Source of the DNA: Flammeovirgaceae bacterium
GTDB lineage: Bacteria; Bacteroidota; Bacteroidia; Cytophagales; Cyclobacteriaceae
NCBI GenBank assembly: GCA_003229495.1
Contig: QIEB01000554.1
Coordinates: forward strand, 1-5,027
Reading direction: 5' to 3'
Length of the DNA stretch: 5,027 nt
The translations under genes and the position numbers were made by a program. Of this stretch, positions 1 to 5,027 are shown piece by piece. The notes under the pieces are model-generated. The model was given only the letters and a program-made list of their open reading frames with translations, had not been told where the DNA came from and made no database searches. How positions within the stretch are numbered: the stretch's first letter is position 1; every line of letters starts with the position of its first letter.

Positions 1-1891
1 ACTCAATTTGACTTTTGGAAAAATCTTCTTCTTCGGGAATACCGGCAGCAGCCAGGTGTGAGAAAACACTGGCGATAGGTAGCGGATATTTGGCCAGCTC
101 GTGGGCCAGTGCCTCCAGTTCAGATAGATCAAACCCCAAACGGTGCATGCCGGTGTCCAATTTGATGTGTACCCTTTGAACAACCTGCTTTTTTTTGCAG
201 AATCCCTGAAATGAACTGAGCAGCTCCAAGCTATAGATCTCTGGCTCTAATTGGTAGTCAATGAGCTGTTCGAAATTTTCCAGGGCGGGATTCATCACCA
301 TAATGGGTATCCGGATACCATGTTTCCTTAGGTCCACCCCCTCATCAGCATAGGCTACACCAAGATAATCCACCCCATGGTATTGTAAAAGGTTCGCCAC
401 TTCATGGCTGCCAGTGCCATAGGCAAAAGCTTTTACCATTACCATGATTTTGGTATCTCTGGGAAGCTGCTTTTTAAAGTAATTAAGATTAAAGGTTAGC
501 GCATCCAGGTTGATTTCAAGTACAGTACCATGATGTTTTTTCAAAAGAAAGTGGACAATTCGTTCGAAAGCAAACTCCCTGGCTCCCTTTATAAGTAGTA
601 GCTGATCACTAAATGTATTGGAAGCTAACCAACTCAGAAACTTTGAAGTGTCTTTGTAGAACAAAGACCCTGAAGGAAACAAATTTTGGTACTTAAATAG
701 ATCTTCTCCTATGCCGAAAAATTTGCTTATTCCGTTTGAAATAATATGTTCCGCGACTGATCGATAGAGGGCTTTGGCCGGTCCTGAGGCTTGACGGATA
801 TCGGATAAGACCAACACCTTTTCCTTGCCATGTGGTTGTTGATTGAGAAAGTCCAATGCCACTGTTAAACCTGCAAGATCGTTGTTATAGGTGTCATCTA
901 CCAGGTAGCAATTGTTCATGCCTTTTTCTAAGGCAAGCCGGTGGGGAATGCCTCGCAATGTCCGTACCCGCTTTTCAATAGTTTTTGATGAATAACCCTG
1001 ATATAGCAGAAAAGTAACACAATGAAGTGTATTCTCGACCGAGGCTGGATCGGCAAACGGTATGGTAATTCTACCAGGATTCAAGAATTCCCAGGTACAG
1101 ATTGTCTCTTGTCCTTCGGATTCTAACAGATACTGATGGTTTCCGATACCTTCGGTGGACCATCCAAAAAGACGGTCTTCAGAAAAAAGACTGATCATCG
1201 TTTGATCCACCAACTGATGGTCTTGTCGATATATGATGACCTGAGATTCTTTAAATAAATTGCATTTCTCTTTAATCTTTTCTTCCGCACTGCTGAAACC
1301 TGCATCATGCGCGGTACCAATATTGGTGAAAATCCCCATGGTAGGCCTAATGACCCTGGCGATGTGATCCATTTCACCTTTCCTGGATATACCGGCTTCA
1401 AAAATAGCCATATCAGCAGTGCTATTTAGCTGCCATACCGATAATGGGACACCAATTTGTGAATTGTAGCTTTTGGGGCTTTTGATTACCACGCGATCTT
1501 CCAGGAGTTGAAACAGCCATTCTTTTATAATGGTTTTTGCATTACTGCCGGTGATTCCTAATATCGGAAGCTGAAATTGAGACCGATGGTAGCTAGCCAA
1601 AGCCTGAAGAGCTCTGATACTATCGGAGACTGCAATCACATTGGATTCAGTAAATTTTGAAGGAAGATTAACAATTGGATGTTGAACCACAAAGTTGACG
1701 ATGCCCTGGTCAAAGGCTTCTTCAAGATATTGGTGTCCATCATTATGGAGTCCCTTGATAGCAAAGAAAACAGCTTCTGGGTGAACCACCAGCTGCCTGC
1801 TGTCGGATTGAATACGGCTTATAAACTGATCATGGAATAAATGCAGTATCTGCCCATCCATAATCTCGCCCAAATCGGAAAATCTTAACAT
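1..1891 (-). CDS. murF: Bifunctional UDP-MurNAc-tripeptide:D-Ala-D-Ala ligase / alanine racemase (MurF–Alr fusion), 3' end cut by window
   Basis: Cytoplasmic peptidoglycan-precursor enzyme. The MurF half joins D-Ala-D-Ala to UDP-MurNAc-tripeptide using ATP; the Alr half interconverts L- and D-alanine with PLP. The frame is open from ATG at 1891 to the left edge (630 codons, no stop). MurF spans about residues 1–450: P-loop GITGSNAKT at 112–120, FEAGIS with Glu165, the stretch FTNIGTAHDAGF, and DDTYNND at 332–338. Alr begins near 455 (LEINLDAL, Glu459), with VKAFAYG carrying the PLP lysine at Lys487, DTGMHRLGF at 579–587 and SHLAAAG at 611–617. From memory, Bacteroidota fusions run about 820 residues, so roughly 190 are missing, including the racemase's catalytic Tyr. 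The start is supported by GAGG (1903–1900) 8 nt before the ATG. Oddity: the P-loop has Ala118 where Gly is usual. It is transcribed divergently from the exported-protein gene. Identification is very secure. Confidence 0.96.
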   Translation of the reverse strand, partial: MLRFSDLGEIMDGQILHLFHDQFISRIQSDSRQLVVHPEAVFFAIKGLHNDGHQYLEEAFDQGIVNFVVQHPIVNLPSKFTESNVIAVSDSIRALQALASYHRSQFQLPILGITGSNAKTIIKEWLFQLLEDRVVIKSPKSYNSQIGVPLSVWQLNSTADMAIFEAGISRKGEMDHIARVIRPTMGIFTNIGTAHDAGFSSAEEKIKEKCNLFKESQVIIYRQDHQLVDQTMISLFSEDRLFGWSTEGIGNHQYLLESEGQETICTWEFLNPGRITIPFADPASVENTLHCVTFLLYQGYSSKTIEKRVRTLRGIPHRLALEKGMNNCYLVDDTYNNDLAGLTVALDFLNQQPHGKEKVLVLSDIRQASGPAKALYRSVAEHIISNGISKFFGIGEDLFKYQNLFPSGSLFYKDTSKFLSWLASNTFSDQLLLIKGAREFAFERIVHFLLKKHHGTVLEINLDALTFNLNYFKKQLPRDTKIMVMVKAFAYGTGSHEVANLLQYHGVDYLGVAYADEGVDLRKHGIRIPIMVMNPALENFEQLIDYQLEPEIYSLELLSSFQGFCKKKQVVQRVHIKLDTGMHRLGFDLSELEALAHELAKYPLPIASVFSHLAAAGIPEEEDFSKSQIE

Positions 1892-1937
1892 GAACTTAAC
1901 CTCACAATCGTTTGGATAAGTGGTCCAAGGTGAAACT

Positions 1938-1968
1938 TTTCAACCTGAAACTCGTTATTCTATACTTA
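1938..1968 (+). promoter_or_regulatory. Weak candidate promoter for the exported-protein gene
   Basis: TTTC (1938–1941) and TATACTTA (1961–1968) are 19 bp apart, the spacing expected between the -33 TTTG and -7 TAnnTTTG boxes of Bacteroidota. The first box has one mismatch and the second has two. Transcription would begin near 1975, about 20 nt before the ATG. This would nearly abut the minus-strand candidate at 1973–1980, so the two promoters could interfere. Chance similarity is quite possible in this AT-rich spacer. Confidence 0.2.
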
Positions 1969-1972
1969 GAAA

Positions 1973-1980
1973 CAAAGATA
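1973..1980 (-). promoter_or_regulatory. Candidate -7 element (TAnnTTTG) for the murF–alr gene
   Basis: The minus strand reads TATCTTTG from 1980 to 1973, an exact match to the Bacteroidota -7 consensus TAnnTTTG. It lies in the divergent spacer and would give a leader of about 75 nt before the murF ATG. No good TTTG-type -33 box is found 18–21 bp upstream; that stretch is A-rich and runs into the start of the divergent gene. The octamer match is seen directly; promoter function is inferred. Confidence 0.4.
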
Positions 1981-1993
1981 TTTAACTTACTAA

Positions 1994-2377
1994 ATGAGGC
2001 TTTTAAATACCCTAAATTCTTTTAAATTTCTTTTTGTGATTTTATTGATGGTTGCGGGCACTACTGTAAATGCCATGGTTGAACCCACTGATAATGACAA
2101 AGTAAACAATAAGGAACAGCTTCAAGGAGAACAAGATGAGTCCGGGTCAGATACTACCACCAGGAACGACCTTTTAGGAGAAAGGGAAGGAGCTTCTGAT
2201 GAAGAGGAGGCCAGAATATCCCACAGTTCATTCAATTTCTTTTTCTATTTGATTTACAAGTTTAAGTTTGCTGACATCTTCAAATTGCCCAATTTAAACA
2301 CGGAGGAGAACCGCACATCTATCCCTACAATAAACATCAATTCCCTGCTTGAGAAAATAACCAATCCAAAGATTTAA
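1994..2377 (+). CDS. Hypothetical exported protein, 127 aa, with N-terminal signal peptide
   Basis: I do not recognise this family. Residues 1–27 look like a Sec signal peptide: Arg2 and Lys11, a hydrophobic core FLFVILLMVAG (12–22), and a likely signal peptidase I site after VNA (25–27). There is no lipobox Cys, so it is not predicted to be a lipoprotein. The mature part has two halves. Residues 28–75 are polar, acidic and rich in Glu, Asp, Asn, Gln and Thr, and probably disordered. Residues 76–127 begin with an aromatic stretch SFNFFFYLIYKFKF (79–92) and end in a polar Ile/Asn-rich tail. The start at 1994 is favoured because it gives a complete signal peptide; no Shine–Dalgarno is seen, only the A-rich leader common in this phylum. 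It is divergent from murF–alr and converges on the HisA-like gene, sharing TTAA at the stops. The coding call is fairly sure; the function is unknown. Confidence 0.72.
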   Translation: MRLLNTLNSFKFLFVILLMVAGTTVNAMVEPTDNDKVNNKEQLQGEQDESGSDTTTRNDLLGEREGASDEEEARISHSSFNFFFYLIYKFKFADIFKLPNLNTEENRTSIPTININSLLEKITNPKI

Positions 2378-3102
2378 GCACTTACCAGAAATCTTTCCAA
2401 ATCTTTTAATGAGAGCACTCCTTCATAGAAGGCTTTCCCAAAAACTACTCCCCATACACCAAGATCTTGGAGTTTTTCAATGTCTTCCATCGATCGTACT
2501 CCTCCGCTTGCCAGCAGACAAATCCCTGGAAATCTCTTGAGAATTTCTTCATATAGTGCTAGTGAAGGCCCGGTCATGGCCCCGTGTTTTGGGATGTCGG
2601 TGGTTTTTACATATTTGAGTCCTCTGCTGAAAAAATATTCAATATGTTCATACAGGTCAATGGCAGTGTCTTTTTGCCATCCTCGGATGGCGATCTTGCC
2701 ATTAATGGAGTCAGCTCCAAGGGTAATCCGCTCCCTGCCATAGGATACGATCCAGGAGGTAAAGAATTCTGGTCTATAAGCTGCAATAGTAGCAGCAATT
2801 ATATTCGAAGCACCATACTCGTAGGCCTTTATAATGTCTCCGTCAGTGTACAAACCTCCGCTGAAGCTGATTTCCAGATTGGTGTGACCTACGATAGACT
2901 CTAATACATCAAAGTTTATAGATGCTCCCCGTTTGGCTCCCTCCAGATCAACCAGATGGATTTGGGAGACGCCTGCGTCTTCGAATTGTTTTGCTACTTC
3001 CAAGGGGCTTTGGTCATAAACTTTTTCCCGCTGGAAATCACCTTGGGTTAGGCGAGTAGTCCTGCCTTTCATTACCGTAATGGAAGGAATGATTCGAATC
3101 AT
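2374..3102 (-). CDS. HisA-family TIM-barrel protein (ProFAR isomerase-like) with altered catalytic residues
   Basis: A full-length HisA-type (βα)8 protein of 242 residues, normal for the family. HisA isomerises ProFAR to PRFAR in histidine biosynthesis. Family features kept are RLTQGDF (17–23), PLEVAKQFEDAG (33–44), HLVDLEGAKRG (49–59), LGADSINGKIAIRGW (128–142, Asp131), Thr168, the second phosphate loop ASGGVRS (198–204) and FGKAFYEG (221–228). Positions that differ from the consensus as I know it: PAID near the N-terminus is PSIT, putting Thr9 at the catalytic Asp; KDG is KHG (His173) at the position of the general acid described for PriA; and the first phosphate loop GGGIR is SGGLY (81–85). 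It could therefore be a paralogue that lost or changed the isomerase activity. No other his gene is in the window. It lies downstream of the response regulator on the same strand, with a hairpin over its start region. Family assignment is very sure; activity is uncertain. Confidence 0.9.
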   Translation of the reverse strand: MIRIIPSITVMKGRTTRLTQGDFQREKVYDQSPLEVAKQFEDAGVSQIHLVDLEGAKRGASINFDVLESIVGHTNLEISFSGGLYTDGDIIKAYEYGASNIIAATIAAYRPEFFTSWIVSYGRERITLGADSINGKIAIRGWQKDTAIDLYEHIEYFFSRGLKYVKTTDIPKHGAMTGPSLALYEEILKRFPGICLLASGGVRSMEDIEKLQDLGVWGVVFGKAFYEGVLSLKDLERFLVSA

Positions 3103-3211
3103 GATTTAATAAGCCTCTAGAAATTTCCCAGCTGTGAGGCTTGAGAAATATGGGTTGTAGGTCCTATTTCTATTTGGTTTCCTGTAAAGAAGGATATTAA
3201 AGCTACTGAAT
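3103..3211. other. Intergenic spacer between the response regulator and the HisA-like gene
   Basis: These 109 bp separate two minus-strand genes. Apart from the inverted repeat near the HisA-like start I see no open frame with coding character, no exact TAnnTTTG box and no hairpin followed by a T-run. The HisA-like gene may therefore have a promoter I cannot recognise or be served by read-through from the two-component operon. Confidence 0.5.
3111..3142 (-). promoter_or_regulatory. Inverted repeat (7-bp stem, 18-nt loop) over the ribosome binding site of the HisA-like gene
   Basis: AAGCCTC at 3111–3117 and GAGGCTT at 3136–3142 are perfect inverse complements. In minus-strand RNA they would form a hairpin ending 8 nt before the ATG at 3102. 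The 3' arm contains GAGG (3117–3114), the only Shine–Dalgarno-like sequence before that start, with 11 nt to the ATG. The loop also holds two short palindromes, GAAATTTC (3120–3127) and CAGCTG (3129–3134). It could hinder translation, be a DNA operator, or act as a weak terminator for the upstream regulator gene. The downstream RNA has no clear U-run, which argues against an intrinsic terminator. The repeat is seen directly; its role is inferred. Confidence 0.35.
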
Positions 3212-3901
3212 CTATTTTAAAGATACAAGCTTGAAACCCTCTCCGTGAATGGTCAGGATCTGGATGTTTTCATCTGGTTTTAAATGTTTTCTCAGCCTGG
3301 CGATATAAACGTCCATACTACGGGCATTGAAGTAACTGTCATCTTTCCATATGAGTATCAGAGCCTCAGAACGATCTAGAGTCTGGTTCATATTCTGGCA
3401 TAAAAGCCTGAGAAGCTCGGATTCTTTGGAGGTTAGTTTTTGTTCTTCACTACTAATTTGAAGGATTTGCTGGTGGTAGTGAAACCTAAATTTTCCAAAT
3501 TTGTAGATGTTTTGAGCTTTTGGCTTAATCCCTCGGGTGCGCCTCAATACTGCACTGATCCGGAGCAGCAGTTCTTCCATACTAAATGGTTTGGTGACGT
3601 AGTCATCGGCACCGATTCTAAACCCCTGAATGGTATCTTCCTTCATAGATTTAGCGGAAAGAAAGATAATCGGGATCTGTTTATTTAGAAGTCTTATTTC
3701 CTTTGCCAGAGTAAATCCGTCCTTCTTTGGCATCATGATGTCCAAAATGCATAGATCAAAATTATGCTCCTGGAATTTTTGTAAACCTTCTTCACCGTCC
3801 CTGGCCAAATGGGTGGAGAATCCCTTTATCTCAAGATATTCTTTAAGAATCTGACCTAGGTTTTGATCATCCTCAACCAGTAGCAGTCTTTCTTTTTTCA
3901 T
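3212..3901 (-). CDS. OmpR/PhoB-family two-component response regulator (RprY-like)
   Basis: A 229-residue DNA-binding response regulator, the usual length for the OmpR class. The receiver domain covers about 4–120: the acidic pocket is Asp11/Asp12, the phosphoacceptor is Asp54 in ILDIMMPKKDG, the switch Ser82 is in FLSAK, and Lys104 is in DDYVTKPFS, with Tyr101 as the second switch residue. After a short linker, a winged-helix effector domain occupies about 130–229; it includes LTSKESELLRLL, the recognition-helix region ARSMDVYIARLRKHL, and the C-terminal hairpin ending HGEGFKLV. Its ATG overlaps the TGA of the kinase gene upstream by 4 bp (ATGA, 3898–3901), so translation is probably coupled and the kinase is very likely its phosphodonor. 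No strong Shine–Dalgarno is visible, as expected for a coupled start. The sequence resembles Bacteroides RprY, but target genes cannot be told from the window. The HisA-like gene downstream may be co-transcribed. Confidence 0.95.
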   Translation of the reverse strand: MKKERLLLVEDDQNLGQILKEYLEIKGFSTHLARDGEEGLQKFQEHNFDLCILDIMMPKKDGFTLAKEIRLLNKQIPIIFLSAKSMKEDTIQGFRIGADDYVTKPFSMEELLLRISAVLRRTRGIKPKAQNIYKFGKFRFHYHQQILQISSEEQKLTSKESELLRLLCQNMNQTLDRSEALILIWKDDSYFNARSMDVYIARLRKHLKPDENIQILTIHGEGFKLVSLK

Positions 3902-5027
3902 ATGCCAGCGTTAGGTAAAAATATTTCGAAAATACTTCCTTTCCCTGTAGCGCTTTTCACCTCAATGTTTCCACCATGCGCTTCCACAAGTGTCTTGACG
4001 TAGGAAAGTCCCAGACCGAATCCTTTTACATCATGTAAATTGCCAGCGGGTTTTCTGTAAAATTTGTCAAAGATCCGATCAATTACTTCCTTAGTCATCC
4101 CGATCCCATTGTCGATGATACGTATCCAAATCCCCTTTCCTGGGTCATCATCGGTAGTAATACTGATTTTTGGTGGTTTGGTAGTGTACTTATTGGCATT
4201 GTCTAACAGGTTGTAAATAATGTTTGTCAAATGATGTTCATCCGCAGGAATTAACATTCCGGTAGCTTTAAAATCAGTAGTAATACTGCCGCCTTTTTTT
4301 TCCACCTGTAGGGTAATGTTTTGTAATGCTTTTTCGATGGTTTTATGAACGTCAACTTTTTCAATCTTCAGCTCAAAGTCCTCTTTTTCCAGGCTTGCAA
4401 TCTGTAGTACCTTTTCTACCTGTCTACTCAACCGTTGGTTTTCGGTATCAATTATCTTCAAATACCGCTCCCGTATACTGGAGTTTTGAACCACTTTTTG
4501 ATCCTGTAAGGCTTCTGTAGCTAATGAGATAGTAGAGATTGGTGTTTTGAATTCATGGGTCATATTGTTTATAAAATCATTCTTTACAGATGACAGCTTT
4601 TTTTGTTTGATAATTGTCAAAATTGCATATGCAAAACAAACCACTACAATAACTATCAGAATCAGCGCCATGGCCAACGGTAGCGAAGTTTTTCTTATTA
4701 GATATTGTTGCTGTTGCGGAAATTGTACGATCAAATAGTTTATATTTCCAATTATGTCATTTGGGAAGAGGGTTACCCGAAGGTCAGATTGCAACAGTTC
4801 TGTTGATGCATTAATTTCTCCAACATAGATCAGCGAATCTTGGTCCCGGTCGAGCACTCCATAGTTGTATCCTATATTAATCCCCATGTTAGCAAACCCT
4901 ATATCTAACAGAGAATCTAATTGTTCAGGTTGAAGCCGATTAGATAATTTTCGTTTTCCCGTCAACAGTTCATCCAAAATAATGGTAACCATCTCTGACT
5001 TGTTTTCCAGTTTAGACTTCTCCTTGA
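3898..5027 (-). CDS. Membrane sensor histidine kinase (RprX-like), 5' end cut by window
   Basis: Inner-membrane kinase paired with the response regulator directly downstream. The frame stays open through the right edge, 11 codons beyond the first in-window Met (4992), so the true start and the expected first membrane helix lie outside. Numbering from that Met: 1–100 is the remaining extracytoplasmic sensor part; 104–128 is a membrane helix (core ALILIVIVVVCFAYAIL); HisKA follows, with phosphoacceptor His146 in NNMTHEFKTP; and HATPase_c covers about 250–362, with N-box NLLDNANKY (261–269), G1 DNGIGM (294–299), F-box FDKFYRK (308–314), G2 GFGLGL (324–329) and a G3-like GKGS (350–353). All motifs needed for autophosphorylation are present. 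A short Gln run (93–96) lies just before the membrane helix. The sequence around the F- and G2-boxes resembles RprX-type kinases of Bacteroidota. The signal is unknown; the sensor region shows no ligand motif that I recognise. Confidence 0.94.
   Translation of the reverse strand, partial: KEKSKLENKSEMVTIILDELLTGKRKLSNRLQPEQLDSLLDIGFANMGINIGYNYGVLDRDQDSLIYVGEINASTELLQSDLRVTLFPNDIIGNINYLIVQFPQQQQYLIRKTSLPLAMALILIVIVVVCFAYAILTIIKQKKLSSVKNDFINNMTHEFKTPISTISLATEALQDQKVVQNSSIRERYLKIIDTENQRLSRQVEKVLQIASLEKEDFELKIEKVDVHKTIEKALQNITLQVEKKGGSITTDFKATGMLIPADEHHLTNIIYNLLDNANKYTTKPPKISITTDDDPGKGIWIRIIDNGIGMTKEVIDRIFDKFYRKPAGNLHDVKGFGLGLSYVKTLVEAHGGNIEVKSATGKGSIFEIFLPNAGI

Noticed and set aside
1195..1401. 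Minus-strand open frame of 68 codons inside murF–alr
   Set aside because: It is an alternative frame of the MurF ATPase domain, whose own frame is continuous here and carries the expected motifs.
1929..1945. Inverted repeat GGTGAAA / TTTCAACC in the divergent spacer
   Set aside because: The arms are separated by only 2 bases and need a bulge to pair, so a stable hairpin or terminator is unlikely.
2607..2798. Minus-strand open frame of 63 codons inside the HisA-like gene
   Set aside because: It is an alternative frame of the same strand as the HisA-like gene, with low-complexity composition and no recognisable motif.
2480..2904. Two plus-strand open frames (2480–2743 and 2584–2904) opposite the HisA-like gene
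   Set aside because: They lie wholly antisense to a gene with strong family similarity, overlap each other in different frames, and show no signal peptide, domain or start context.
3440..3854. Plus-strand open frames antisense to the response regulator
   Set aside because: They mirror the receiver and linker coding sequence, overlap one another, and have no independent evidence of coding.
4326..4738. Plus-strand open frames antisense to the histidine kinase, one with hydrophobic stretches
   Set aside because: The hydrophobic stretch is the antisense of the kinase membrane helix; a hydrophobic antisense peptide is expected there and is not evidence of a gene.
4990..4992. ATG at 4992 as the real start of the histidine kinase
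   Set aside because: The frame stays open to the right edge, and starting here would leave only one membrane helix and a cut sensor domain, unlike RprX-type kinases. The start is most likely outside the window.

Overview
This window looks like chromosomal DNA from a Bacteroidota bacterium, most likely of the Cytophagales type. Three things point there. The left gene is a MurF–alanine racemase fusion, an arrangement typical of that phylum. The right end carries a sensor kinase and response regulator resembling RprX/RprY. The promoter-like sequence in the one divergent intergenic region fits the Bacteroidota TAnnTTTG pattern. The assignment rests on protein families and not on any marker RNA; no rRNA or tRNA genes, insertion sequences, CRISPR arrays or phage genes were seen.

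Layout from left to right. Positions 1891 to 1 (minus strand) encode 630 codons of the MurF–Alr fusion, which runs off the left edge within the racemase half. A 102-bp divergent spacer (1892–1993) separates it from a small plus-strand gene (1994–2377) for an unrecognised exported protein of 127 residues. That gene converges on a HisA-family TIM-barrel gene (2374–3102, minus), and the two stop codons share the tetranucleotide TTAA. Upstream of the HisA-like gene is a 109-bp spacer holding a 7-bp inverted repeat that covers its likely ribosome binding site. Then come an OmpR-type response regulator (3212–3901, minus) and a membrane histidine kinase (3898 to the right edge, minus). These two overlap by 4 bp as ATGA, and the kinase lacks its N-terminus because of the window edge.

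The kinase and regulator form one two-component system. The HisA-like gene lies downstream on the same strand and could be read through from it. MurF–Alr makes D-alanine and completes the UDP-MurNAc-pentapeptide precursor of peptidoglycan.

Most of the window is ordinary core genome. The point most worth a second look is the HisA-family protein. It keeps the overall family sequence, but the two Asp positions used as acid/base in HisA/PriA enzymes are Thr9 and His173, and the first phosphate-binding loop is altered. It may be a paralogue with another role and not the histidine-pathway isomerase. A second, weaker point is an Ala in place of the last Gly of the MurF P-loop. I did not find a clear new multi-gene system.
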